In this document: piece after piece, positions 7,651 to 17,051 of the stretch
Layout of the letters: every line of letters starts with the position of its first letter
Position numbering within the stretch: the stretch's first letter is position 1
NCBI RefSeq assembly: GCF_052056915.1
Contig: NZ_CP195119.1
Span: 1,240,001 to 1,304,000, forward strand
Direction of reading: 5' to 3'
Length of the DNA: 64,000 nt
Source: MTP4 sp052056915
GTDB taxonomy: Archaea > Halobacteriota > Methanosarcinia > Methanosarcinales > Methanosarcinaceae
The notes under the pieces: model-generated
The model's input: only the letters and a program-made list of their open reading frames with translations
Database searches by the model: none
Told to the model about the DNA's origin: nothing
Made by a program: the position numbers and the translations under genes

Positions 7651-10600
7651 ATGGCTGAAAATTCCAGCAGTAATTTTAAAAAATTTGGATTTGAATTTTT
7701 AACAGCTTGCTGTACATTACTTATGTTAATCTCCTTATTTTCATGTACTGTATCAGCTATAAGCGTGAATGTAACTGATGATGAAGTCCGGGACGTAACT
7801 ACCATGGCAATATCTCATGGTCCTAAAATTATAAATCCTGTGCCAGAAAATAATCCGGATTTGTTTACAGAAATATCAGGGCCTGAGTCCCGGACTCTGG
7901 AAATGGATACTTTCGGTATTTCCGGTTCACAGCTGGATGTATTACTGGTAGGGGCAGATTACAGTGCTAATTCGCTTACATCTATTCTGACAGGTTTCCC
8001 TGACATCGGAACGGTGACCTTCTTCAACGCTGCCGAAGGAACTCCGACTCTTGCCGAACTCCAGCAGTATGATGTTGCAATAGTATGGAGTAATTACCCT
8101 TATTACGACAAAGTAGCACTCGGTGATGTACTGGCAGACTATGTAGATAGCGGCGGAAACGTGATTATCCAGGTAGGTTCCTGGTATGGACCTGACTTTG
8201 GCCTCCAGGGACGGATAATATCAGAAGGATACAGCCCATTTGTACAGGACGGGGTTAATGGCAATCACTTTTCAGATGCTTCTCTTGGCCTGTATGATGC
8301 ATCTCACCCCATCATGAAAGGTGTGAATTCCGTGTCTGATTATTACCGGGACAGCGTGGAACTGACTTCCAGAGCGGAACTGGTAGCTAAATGGGACGAC
8401 GGAGAGGAATTTATTGCCACAAAAGACTCGGTAGTCGGGATCAACTCATGGCCAGGTGATTATTACCAGTGGACCGGAGATTACCCGACAATTCTTCATA
8501 ACACCATTCTGTGGTTTAATCCGGTGAAAATACATTCTCCGCAGGCTATCACAAATGACAGCACTCCTCTGTTAAATGCAACTTTTAACCCAAAAACTTT
8601 TAACCCGGCCGCTCTGGCATGGTACGTACTTGACGGGAATAACGGAACCAATCAAACTAACACATACAATCTGACCGTTACATTACCGCAGCTTGATGAT
8701 GGAATGCACAATATCACGGTTTATGCAATGGATTCTGAAGGAAATACCAGCGAAAAGACTCTGGACTTCCTTGTGGACACAATTATACCGACAATAACCA
8801 TCGACCCTGTGGCCTCCCCAACCGACTCCAGCTTTCAGGTCATCAACGGGACTTTTGTTGAGGAAGGGGCAGGCATTGCTTCAATAGTTGTTAATGGTGT
8901 CTCTGCGGCAGTAAATAAGGAGAATAATTCATATTCCGCAACCGGCTTGCCTCTGGTGGAGGGAGAGAACCTCATAACCGTGCTTGCAACGGACAAAGCC
9001 GGGAACATCGGGACTAACACTACCCTGATAGTTCTGGATACGATTTTGCCCACAGCTACAATAAGTGCGCCTGTTAACAATGCCTGTGTCAGAGGGACTG
9101 TCGAGCTCATCGGAAATGCAACTGATGAAGCCCATTTCAATAATTATTCCGTGGATTGGTCGGATGCCTCCGGGGTCAACTGGACGGAAATATACAATTC
9201 AACAACTGCATGTGAAGGAACCCTTGCCGTCTGGAACACAACTGCTTTGACAGACGGGGAGTACATCGTCAGGTTGACAGTTACCGATAAAGCGTCCAAT
9301 ACAAAAACAAGTACGTCAGACGTCAAAGTTGATAACGAGCTTCCGATAGCAGCAATAGCAGAACCTATCGAAGGTGCACATGTTTGCGGGAACATCAGCA
9401 TCAATGGGTCCGCGGATGATGAAAATCTCAAAAACTACACGGTGGAATGGTTGAATTCCACCACTAATTCGACAATATTTGGTTCATCTACCGGATTATC
9501 CGGAGAACTGGCTGAGTGGGATACAGGTGCTCTGGCAGACGGGGAGTACACAGTCCTGTTGACAGTTATGGATATTGAAGACAATGTCAGTACAGCAGCA
9601 GTAAATGTTACAATTGACAATACTTTTCCTGTTTTGAATATTGCAGAGCCAGCCAGGGACAGGACCTGGTTCGTTGACAATATTGTAAAAGGTACGGTCT
9701 CGGATTCCAACTTTGAATCGGCCACCCTGCTCGTGAAGAACGAAACGGATGCTTTGGTGAGCCGGTATGAACTCAATATCCTGCCGGACAACAGCTTCAG
9801 GGAGCGTGTGGAATACTATCCCGAACAGCTGAATACTCTGGAGTTAATTGCATGCGATACAGCAGGCAATACCAATATCTCCAGCAAAACAGTGTACGTC
9901 GAAAATAATACCATGCAGGAAGCGGTTTCCTCTGTCAATGAAAGTGAAGCAGTGGAAATTGATTCTGTCAATGAAACCGGAACTTCAATTGAATTTGTAT
10001 CGGATGTTAACGCAACTAATGTAACTTTCACAGTAACCGCGATAACAAACAAAACAGCGATGGAAAGCCTGAATAATTCGAGTTCGGTGTTCGGGGAACT
10101 TGCGGTAGGCAAAATGGTTGAAATAAATGCTACCGGAGGCCTTGACGGCTCGAACGAGTCCCAGGTAGGGTATGTGCGTATATCCCTCTTCTACAGTAAG
10201 GACGACCTTGACCTGGACGGGAACGGAGAAATCGGACCCGGAGACATCGATGAAGCTTCCCTAACTGTTTACTGGTATAATGATACGAGCGGCAACTGGA
10301 CAAAGCTCTTAAAAGGCAGCCCCGAATGGGTACTTGATGCCGGCAGGTCTCCGCTAACAGGCGACGGGCAGGGCTCGGTATGGGTCAAGGTAAAACATTT
10401 GAGTTCTTATTCTTTGACAGGGGCACTGATCCCTGAGCTAATCCCGGCTGAACCCGAAGAGCATAACGGAGGCCATGGTTTTGGCCATGCTGTTATTATC
10501 AGTAACAGTGAAGCTTCGGACGTAACCGAGCAGGACACGGGAACTGTGGATGGGAATGGGTCCGGCCTGGAAATAACTCCCGAAGAACAGGAAATTCAGG

Positions 10601-10743
10601 AAGATGAAATTTTGGGAGAAGAAGCCCCAGATAAGGATACTCCGGAAGAAGAGGAATCCGAAGGCTCTCCCGGATTCGGATCAATATTTGCGGCTGCCGG
10701 ACTGGCTGTATCGGCCGTTTGCGTGAGAAGGCAGATGCTTTAA
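7651..10743 (+). CDS. Large PGF-CTERM surface glycoprotein with repeated Ig-like domains
   Basis: About 1030 aa. A signal peptide with hydrophobic core LTACCTLLMLISLFSC leads into a globular N-terminal region (LDVLLVGADYSANS to about residue 290) resembling glutamine-amidotransferase-like/ThuA folds. Four or so Ig-like repeats follow, each ending in a 'DTAGN/DKAGN' type turn. Then comes a PGF-pre-PGF-like domain with VYWYNDTSGNW. The C-terminus has an acidic stalk, SPGFGSIFAAAGLAVSAV and Arg-rich end, the PGF-CTERM pattern processed by archaeosortase A. Many N-x-S/T sequons suggest N-glycosylation, possibly by the AglB encoded at 24.5-27 kb. ATG 7651 is preferred to GTG 7612 because GGTGGTGA sits six bases upstream. 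Confidence 0.85.
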   Translation: MAENSSSNFKKFGFEFLTACCTLLMLISLFSCTVSAISVNVTDDEVRDVTTMAISHGPKIINPVPENNPDLFTEISGPESRTLEMDTFGISGSQLDVLLVGADYSANSLTSILTGFPDIGTVTFFNAAEGTPTLAELQQYDVAIVWSNYPYYDKVALGDVLADYVDSGGNVIIQVGSWYGPDFGLQGRIISEGYSPFVQDGVNGNHFSDASLGLYDASHPIMKGVNSVSDYYRDSVELTSRAELVAKWDDGEEFIATKDSVVGINSWPGDYYQWTGDYPTILHNTILWFNPVKIHSPQAITNDSTPLLNATFNPKTFNPAALAWYVLDGNNGTNQTNTYNLTVTLPQLDDGMHNITVYAMDSEGNTSEKTLDFLVDTIIPTITIDPVASPTDSSFQVINGTFVEEGAGIASIVVNGVSAAVNKENNSYSATGLPLVEGENLITVLATDKAGNIGTNTTLIVLDTILPTATISAPVNNACVRGTVELIGNATDEAHFNNYSVDWSDASGVNWTEIYNSTTACEGTLAVWNTTALTDGEYIVRLTVTDKASNTKTSTSDVKVDNELPIAAIAEPIEGAHVCGNISINGSADDENLKNYTVEWLNSTTNSTIFGSSTGLSGELAEWDTGALADGEYTVLLTVMDIEDNVSTAAVNVTIDNTFPVLNIAEPARDRTWFVDNIVKGTVSDSNFESATLLVKNETDALVSRYELNILPDNSFRERVEYYPEQLNTLELIACDTAGNTNISSKTVYVENNTMQEAVSSVNESEAVEIDSVNETGTSIEFVSDVNATNVTFTVTAITNKTAMESLNNSSSVFGELAVGKMVEINATGGLDGSNESQVGYVRISLFYSKDDLDLDGNGEIGPGDIDEASLTVYWYNDTSGNWTKLLKGSPEWVLDAGRSPLTGDGQGSVWVKVKHLSSYSLTGALIPELIPAEPEEHNGGHGFGHAVIISNSEASDVTEQDTGTVDGNGSGLEITPEEQEIQEDEILGEEAPDKDTPEEEESEGSPGFGSIFAAAGLAVSAVCVRRQML

Positions 10744-10744
10744 T

Positions 10745-10775
10745 AAAAAGCATTTCTGCTTTTTCTTTGCTTTTC
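10745..10775 (+). terminator. Hairpin and T-rich terminator
   Basis: AAAAAGCA (10745-10752) pairs with TGCTTTTT (10757-10764) and a long T/C tract follows, directly after the surface-protein stop codon. Confidence 0.6.
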
Positions 10776-10953
10776 TTTTCTTTTCTTTTTTAATTTATTT
10801 TCCCTTCTTCTTTACCCTTCTTCTGTTTCTCACTCCTTCTTTTTTCCTTTATATTTTTAAGCTTCTCTGTTTCTTCCCGGGCACCCCATGGAAATCCCTT
10901 AAATACTAACATACAAATCCTTATAACACAAAAAATTAGAAACAGACGATACC

Positions 10954-13032
10954 ATGACCAGGGAAATCAGGATACTCCACACCGCAGATACGCACCTGGG
11001 ATACAGGCAGTACCACAGCGAGGTCCGGAGGCAGGACTTTTTTAATGCTTTTTCAAACGTCGTGGACGACGCTCTGGAGATGCAGGTTGACGCTGTCGTG
11101 CATGCGGGAGACCTTTTTGATTCCAGGAACCCGACCCTGGAAGACCTCCTGGATGCGATCAATATCATATCCAGGTTGAAGGCTGCAGGCATACCTTTTC
11201 TGTCAATTGTCGGGAACCACGAGAGCAAGCAGAATACCCAGTGGCTGGACCTTTTCGAGGGGATGGGCATCGCATGCAGGCTCGGGAAAAAGCCCTGCAT
11301 GGTCGGAGATGCCGCAATCTACGGGATCGACAGTGTCCCGAAGTCAAAGATCCCTATCTTCGACTACTCGGATTTCAAGGTCCCCGAAAACCTCCCTGAG
11401 GGCGGGAAAAACCTGCTCGTAATGCACCAGATAATGCAGCCTTTCCCCTATGGGGAATGGAGCTGTGAGGAAGTGCTCGAAAACCTGCCCTTCAAAGTGG
11501 ACGCGGTTCTCCTGGGAGACTATCACAAGTACGAGAAAATAAAGGTGGTGGATACCTGGGTCACGTACCCGGGCAGCACCGAAAGGAACAGTGCCTCCGA
11601 AAGTGAGCCCCGTTCCTATAACATCATCACGCTTTCAGGAGCCGGGATCGAGATCTCCAGACGCACCATTCCAACCCGGGATTTTGTGTTTATTTCCATA
11701 AACCTGAAAGGGGAAGAAAAGCCTTACGAACAGATTTTTGCAGCCATTGACGAGTACCAGGAGACCCTGCCGGAATCCGTGGTCTTCGTGGAACTTTCCG
11801 GGGAACCGACGGGGGTCCTTTCCTTCAGTGAAATCGAGGAGTACCTGCTAAATAAAGGGGTTCTCGTACCCAGGGTAAGAGACCTGAGGGTAAAAGAAGC
11901 GGTCCCGGAAGAAGCCTTAAGCATCAGTTTCTCGGACCCGGACCACGCGGTTGCCGAGGAAATCAAAAAGATGAGCCTTACCGATGGTGGGCTGATTGTT
12001 GACGAAATCGTCCGAAACCCGAACGTTGTCAGGTCAAGGGTAGACGAAGAGACAGAAAACCGGCTTGTAGAATTGATTTCTGCTATTGATTTCAAATACC
12101 CCGGTTTCAAAATAGAAATGCCTGCCCCGGAGTCTGTTCCCGTGACGGCAGAGGATTCCGAAAAAGAGGATTCCTACAAGGCCGAAGTTCCCGAAATTAA
12201 AAGTGAATACGGATATGATGAAAATACCGAGACTCTTGAAGGCTCTGAAATTGCCGAAGCCTCTGAACCTGTTGATTTTCCTGAAGCACTTGAAACCCCT
12301 GAATCAGCCGTGGTTTCCGAAGAAGTTGTATCCTCTGAACCAGCTTTGCCCTTAGAACCAGCTTTACCTTCTGACGAAGCCGTGGTTTCGGAGACAAATG
12401 CGGTGCCTGAATCTCTAGAAGCCCTTGAACTGGTAGAAAGCTCTGAACCGGTTGAGCATTTTCAAGAATCCGAAGTTCCTGAAGAATCCGAAGTTCCTGA
12501 AGAATCCGAAGTTCCTGAAGAATCCGAAGTTCCTGAAGAATCCGAAGTTCCTGAAGAGCCAGAAGTTCCAGAAAAAGTTGACTTGCCGGATGTGCCTGAA
12601 AATGTTCCTCCGGAAAAGGAAAGGAATATCCCCGAAAAGGAAGAGCAGAACGAAGGCCCTGTATTCTGGAAACCTGCGGCTTCATCTGGGGTAAGAACGA
12701 CTTCTTCCGAAACGTCCGTCAAAGGCGGTCCCGGGGAAGAAGACCCGTTTACGGCTTTTGGGTCCTCCAAAAATAAAAGCCCCGAAACTCCGGCCAGAGG
12801 TCTGGATAGTTTCATTGCGGGTGAGCCGAAAGCTAAAGGTGGATCGGATTCCGGGGATAAAGGAGGTCTCAAAGGGGAGCTTCCTGAACAGGAACCGGAA
12901 AAGAAGCAGGAAAAGTCTTCGGAAGATGCCGGAAAATCCGCGAAGCCCGGAAAGGAAAAAGAAAGGGAAAAGGGTAAGGGGAAAGGCAAACCTTCAGCCC
13001 TCCGTCAGTACAACCTTGGTGATTACCTGTGA
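10954..13032 (+). CDS. mre11: DNA double-strand break repair nuclease Mre11
   Basis: The 692-aa protein begins with the Mre11 phosphoesterase domain: HTADTHLGYRQYH (residues 9-21), GDLFDSRNPT, GNHES, MHQIMQPF and GDYHKYE, all the metal-ligand motifs. A capping domain follows to about residue 390. The last 300 residues are a low-complexity acidic tail rich in Glu, Pro, Val and Ser, including a perfect tandem repeat of ESEVPE, and end in a Lys-rich stretch and SALRQYNLGDYL. Typical archaeal Mre11 is about 400-620 aa, so the tail is long. Mre11 with Rad50 senses and trims DNA ends. The stop overlaps the rad50 GTG start by four bases, so the genes are translationally coupled. Confidence 0.93.
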   Translation: MTREIRILHTADTHLGYRQYHSEVRRQDFFNAFSNVVDDALEMQVDAVVHAGDLFDSRNPTLEDLLDAINIISRLKAAGIPFLSIVGNHESKQNTQWLDLFEGMGIACRLGKKPCMVGDAAIYGIDSVPKSKIPIFDYSDFKVPENLPEGGKNLLVMHQIMQPFPYGEWSCEEVLENLPFKVDAVLLGDYHKYEKIKVVDTWVTYPGSTERNSASESEPRSYNIITLSGAGIEISRRTIPTRDFVFISINLKGEEKPYEQIFAAIDEYQETLPESVVFVELSGEPTGVLSFSEIEEYLLNKGVLVPRVRDLRVKEAVPEEALSISFSDPDHAVAEEIKKMSLTDGGLIVDEIVRNPNVVRSRVDEETENRLVELISAIDFKYPGFKIEMPAPESVPVTAEDSEKEDSYKAEVPEIKSEYGYDENTETLEGSEIAEASEPVDFPEALETPESAVVSEEVVSSEPALPLEPALPSDEAVVSETNAVPESLEALELVESSEPVEHFQESEVPEESEVPEESEVPEESEVPEESEVPEEPEVPEKVDLPDVPENVPPEKERNIPEKEEQNEGPVFWKPAASSGVRTTSSETSVKGGPGEEDPFTAFGSSKNKSPETPARGLDSFIAGEPKAKGGSDSGDKGGLKGELPEQEPEKKQEKSSEDAGKSAKPGKEKEREKGKGKGKPSALRQYNLGDYL
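12466..12573 (+). repeat. 18-bp tandem repeat inside mre11
   Basis: Five perfect copies of GAATCCGAAGTTCCTGAA start at 12466, 12484, 12502, 12520 and 12538; a sixth, degenerate copy starts at 12556. They encode ESEVPE. Copy number can vary without frameshift. Confidence 0.9.
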
Positions 13033-16000
13033 AGTTGAAAAACCTGCACGTCGAGAATATCCGGAGCTATAAGAAGCTTGACCTTGCCTTCGAGGACGGG
13101 GTGACCGTAATCTCAGGGGTGAATGGAAGTGGAAAGTCCAGCCTGCTTGAGGCCTGTTTCATGGGGCTTTTCGGGAGCAAGATCCTTTCAAAGGACTTCG
13201 TGCTTGCGGACATGATTTTCAAGGGAGCGGAAAACGCAAAGCTTGCCCTTGACTTTGAGCATCTGGGGCGGGACTACCGGATTGAACAGGGCTTCCGCTA
13301 TTCTCAGAAAAGCGAAAATGCGTCAAACTCGAAGTGTGTGCTCTATGCGGACGGGGAAAGTGTAATCGACCAGGCCACCAGGACCTATGAGGAAGTCTGT
13401 GCCCTCCTGAACATGGATGAGGAGGCTTACCGAAACTGCGCCTACATCCGACAGGGGGAGATCGATGTGCTCATCAATGCAAAGCCAAAGGACCGGCAGC
13501 GGATGATCGACGACCTGCTGCAGCTCGGGAAGCTTGAGGAGTACCGGGAAAGGGTTCACAGCGCAAAGACCGGAGTCAACAGGCTTGAGCGGGACGCAAA
13601 GACCAGCCTTGCGGACACGAAAGCCGAAATAGGGGAAATCGAAAATACGGAACCTTTCGCAGCCCTGAACCGGCTCAGGCAGAAAGTGAAGGAAAGTGAC
13701 GCCTCCTTAAAAGAGCTGAACGAAAAGAAGGAGTACGCAGGGGCACGGAAGGAAAAACTAGACCTCTTGATTGCGGAACATAAGGAGCGTCTTGAAGAAA
13801 TAGGAAAGCTCAGGCAGGCTATAAAAGAGTCCCAGGAGAAAAAAGCCGGGTGTTTCAAAGAAAAAGAGAGCTTTTCCGGGGAGATCCAGAAGCACCGGGA
13901 AGCTTTGCTCGAACTGGGAGAGGAAAATTCCGGGATTCGGGAGGAATGCGGTTTCGGAGACCTTGAAATCGAAGCCCTGTTAGCCGGAAAAGAAAAAGAA
14001 GAATCCCTGGCAAAGGAAAAGGTGAACGCTGCCGCAAAGGAACTTGCCCTTCTCCTGAAGGAAGAGGAAGCCCGGGTGCAGGCCCTGGATGAACTTGAAG
14101 CTGAAAGGAAGGAAAACGAAAAGGCGGGCGGGCAGTGCAGGTCGGACATAGAGGCTGCAAAGAAGGATATCAAAAATTATCAGGCTAATATCCGGACGCT
14201 GGAAGAAGAAAGTGTGCGGCTAAGGGAAAATATCGGGGGAGGGAACCCTGATGTCGATATTCCTTCCCTGATAAAAGACTTTGAAGAAAAGGAGAGCCTT
14301 CTTCGGGACCGGAAAAACGAGGTTTCCGGGAAGCTTGCCCTTGCCCTGAAAGATAAAGAGGCCGGGGACGGGAATTTAAATGAGCTTGAAAAAGAGCTGA
14401 AGGGCTGCAGGGAAACGATCCGGAAGGGCAAGACCGATATAGATCTTCTCGAAGAGGAACTCGGGCAAAACTCCCGGGCAGTCCTGGAAGTCCAGGAACA
14501 GAAGTCAGGAGCTCTTGTCGGGTTCAAAGGGCTTGGTTTTTCCGAGGAACAGCTCGAAAGCCTGGAAGATATAGGAGAACTTTTGCTCGAGACCAAAAAC
14601 CGGCTGAGTGGAAATGAAGCCGAACTCGGGACCCGGATAAGGGAACTTGAAAAGAGCCTCCGGAAAAACCGGGAACTTCTTGCCGAGGGGAAGTGTCCAA
14701 CCTGCGGGCAGGAACTGAAAGGCTCGGAGCTTGCAAGCACGGCAGAGGAAACCGGACAGGAAAAAGAGAAACTTTCCGCACAGCTCATGGAAATAAAGGT
14801 CCAGCAGGCGGAAATCGATAAAAAGCTCAACCGCCTCAGGGATGCGAGGAAGCTTGAGAAGAAAGTCCTGGACTACGACGTACAGACCGAAAAGCTCAGG
14901 GACAAGGCAAAAGCTCTGGAAAAGCTCCTGGAGACCCACAAGGCCCGGGTCGAAGAAGAAAGTAAGAAACTCGAAAAGTTGGAAAAGCGAAATCATGAAC
15001 TTGAATCCGGCAGGCAGCAGTTCCTTTCGGACATCAAGGCCCTGGAAGGCTGGGCCGAGGCTGCGGAAAAGGCCCACGGGGAAAGTGAAAAGACGCTCCG
15101 CGAGGCGAAAGCTCTTGAAAAGAAACTTGCCGATTCCTCCTCGGAAATTGAGAAACTTAACGGGAAAATCGGGACTTCACAGGCGCTGATTGGAAATTAC
15201 GAACAGAGAATTAAGGAACTGGAAGAAAAGTCAGGGGGCATCGGGGAGCGGGAAAACAACGTAAAGGAAAAGTTAAAAGAACTCAAGCTCGAAGTCGAAG
15301 CCCTGCGGAAAAAAGAAGAAGCAGCGGAAAAGGACCATGAGGTGAGCAAAAAACTTCTCGGGCAGGCCAAAAAGCTTCAGGCAAACCTGCTCCGCATGGA
15401 TTCCATAAAACACAGGGTCTCCGAACTCGAAACCGGGATAAAGAACCTTGCTGAAAAGGTAGGCTTTTTCGACCGGGAAATCCTGGAACGCAGTGAAAGG
15501 ATAAGGCAGCTCGAGGGAAAAGCGGAAGGAAGCGAACTTGAAGAACTCCAGGAAATGCGCGCCAGGTTTGCGGATGCCCAGGCAAACATAATGAAAAACA
15601 TCCGGGAAATAAGCGAGGAAAAAGACAGGGGCCTGAAAGAAATCGGCATGGTTGAAAACAGCTTAAAACGCCTCAAGGAACTCAAAGAGGAACTCCGGGC
15701 CCTTGAGAACAGGCGGCTCTACCTGGAAGCCGTGTACCGGAATGCCGAAGAGCTCGAAAACACCTACATGCGCATCCGGGCGGACATGAGGACCCGGAAC
15801 ATAGGCGCCCTTTCCACTCTCCTTAACGAGATGTTTGCTTTCATGTACGCAAACAACGCCTACTCCCGCATTGAGCTGGACTCCGAGTACAACCTGACCG
15901 TTTACAGGAAGGACGGAATACCCCTTGAGCCCAAACTCCTGAGCGGTGGGGAACGCGCCATCTTCAACCTCATCCTGCGCTGCGCCATCTACCGGCTGCT

Positions 16001-16244
16001 GGCCCTGGGCTTTGGAGGAGACCGGGCCGACGGGCTTCCCCCGATGATCCTGGACGAACCCACCGTTTTCCTGGACCGCGGGCACATAAGGCAGCTGCTC
16101 AAACTCATCGATATGATGCGGAACATCGGCGTGGGCCAGATCATAGTAGTCTCCCACGACGAATCCCTGATCGATTCCGCAGACCACGTTTTCCATGTGG
16201 AAAAAGACCCCCAGACCAACATGTCCTCGATTTCCCGGCGCTGA
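13029..16244 (+). CDS. rad50: DNA double-strand break repair ATPase Rad50
   Basis: A 1071-aa SMC-like ATPase. Walker A is GVNGSGKSS (residues 30-38); the C-terminal lobe has the signature LSGGERA (near 971) and Walker B MILDEPTVFLD (near 1006), followed by VVSHDES. Between them lie two very long Glu/Lys/Leu coiled coils joined by the zinc hook CPTCGQ (Cys556 and Cys559), through which two Rad50 molecules dimerise via one zinc. Rad50 is the ATP-driven partner of Mre11. The GTG start overlaps the mre11 stop. An inverted repeat CTGAAATTTA/TAAATTTCAG (16241-16250, 16312-16321) brackets the first bases after the gene. Confidence 0.95.
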   Translation: MKLKNLHVENIRSYKKLDLAFEDGVTVISGVNGSGKSSLLEACFMGLFGSKILSKDFVLADMIFKGAENAKLALDFEHLGRDYRIEQGFRYSQKSENASNSKCVLYADGESVIDQATRTYEEVCALLNMDEEAYRNCAYIRQGEIDVLINAKPKDRQRMIDDLLQLGKLEEYRERVHSAKTGVNRLERDAKTSLADTKAEIGEIENTEPFAALNRLRQKVKESDASLKELNEKKEYAGARKEKLDLLIAEHKERLEEIGKLRQAIKESQEKKAGCFKEKESFSGEIQKHREALLELGEENSGIREECGFGDLEIEALLAGKEKEESLAKEKVNAAAKELALLLKEEEARVQALDELEAERKENEKAGGQCRSDIEAAKKDIKNYQANIRTLEEESVRLRENIGGGNPDVDIPSLIKDFEEKESLLRDRKNEVSGKLALALKDKEAGDGNLNELEKELKGCRETIRKGKTDIDLLEEELGQNSRAVLEVQEQKSGALVGFKGLGFSEEQLESLEDIGELLLETKNRLSGNEAELGTRIRELEKSLRKNRELLAEGKCPTCGQELKGSELASTAEETGQEKEKLSAQLMEIKVQQAEIDKKLNRLRDARKLEKKVLDYDVQTEKLRDKAKALEKLLETHKARVEEESKKLEKLEKRNHELESGRQQFLSDIKALEGWAEAAEKAHGESEKTLREAKALEKKLADSSSEIEKLNGKIGTSQALIGNYEQRIKELEEKSGGIGERENNVKEKLKELKLEVEALRKKEEAAEKDHEVSKKLLGQAKKLQANLLRMDSIKHRVSELETGIKNLAEKVGFFDREILERSERIRQLEGKAEGSELEELQEMRARFADAQANIMKNIREISEEKDRGLKEIGMVENSLKRLKELKEELRALENRRLYLEAVYRNAEELENTYMRIRADMRTRNIGALSTLLNEMFAFMYANNAYSRIELDSEYNLTVYRKDGIPLEPKLLSGGERAIFNLILRCAIYRLLALGFGGDRADGLPPMILDEPTVFLDRGHIRQLLKLIDMMRNIGVGQIIVVSHDESLIDSADHVFHVEKDPQTNMSSISRR

Positions 16245-16504
16245 AATTTAAAGTGGGGCAACAGGCTGGCCGGGAAATTAATCAGAATGCAGCTTACAAT
16301 CGACTGGCACATAAATTTCAGGGCAAATTTCCACGTCCTGTCTTTCTTTCATCCTGCCTTCCCACCTCCCCAATTTTCTGACTTCCTGCTTTTGGCAGTT
16401 AGGGATGGGAACTTCCTGCCGATGAAGTTTTATCCCTTTATTGAAACCGGAATCCTTTTTTAGTCCCCGGGTATTCTTTTTGAGTGTTCAAATGCAATTC
16501 ATAG

Positions 16505-16740
16505 AGTTATTGGAACACCCTTTTAAGTCACCTGGGCACTATGAAAAATCATTAGACTACCTTTTTAAGTCATCCGGAGACCTTTAAAAGTCGCCCTGCG
16601 AACCTTTTAAGTCACCCCGGTGCCCTGGAAAGTTATTTTGAAAACCTTATAAGTTATCCCAGTACCCTACACAGTCATGCCCCTATTCACCCCAGTACTG
16701 GGATAACTTAAAAGGTCACCGGAGCACCTTTAAAAATTAT
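16505..16740. repeat. Degenerate repeat array with a 21-bp inverted repeat
   Basis: Words of the type CCTTTTAAGTCACC or CCTTATAAGTTATCC recur about every 40 bases, on both strands. Within it, CCTTATAAGTTATCCCAGTAC (16645-16665 less its last base in print) faces its reverse complement at 16695-16715 with one mismatch and a 29-base loop. No coding frame is supported. The surrounding 16245-16504 holds no gene. Confidence 0.7.
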
Positions 16741-16860
16741 TATGCCATTCTTCTCGGCCACACAGCTTCCTTTAATGATGGATTTCCAACCCAAAATGGT
16801 GCTGTGCTTGAATTCAATCTTCAGATTTAATTTTTGTAAAAGCCTCCGGTTTCGTCGCCG

Positions 16861-16951
16861 GTGAGAGGGCAAGTGAGAGGGCAAGTGAGAGGGCAAGTGA
16901 GAGGGCAAGTGAGAGGGCAAGTGAGAGGGCAAGTGAGAGGGCAAGTGAGAG
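16861..16951. repeat. 12-bp tandem repeat, seven copies
   Basis: GTGAGAGGGCAA is repeated seven times without error from 16861 to 16944, then a partial copy. A degenerate copy lies near 16982-17005. It sits just downstream of the minus-strand TPD-nuclease gene. All reading frames through it are simple repeats and are not taken as genes. Confidence 0.9.
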
Positions 16952-17051
16952 CCTGGGCCACCAAGCTACCCCTGGCCGAGCGCAAGGGCAAGTGAAAGGG
17001 CAGGCACCTGGTGAACAGATCAAAACAGATCAAAAAAGGTTTGCGGAGGAT

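Noticed and set aside
12462..12989. Minus-strand frame rich in Thr-Ser-Asp-Ser-Gly
   Set aside because: It is the antisense of the mre11 tandem repeat.
16505..16740. CRISPR array
   Set aside because: Repeats are degenerate, change strand and lack uniform spacers; no cas genes occur in the window.
16708..17033. Minus-strand ORFs through the 12-bp repeat
   Set aside because: They are simple periodic translations in three frames with no ribosome binding site.
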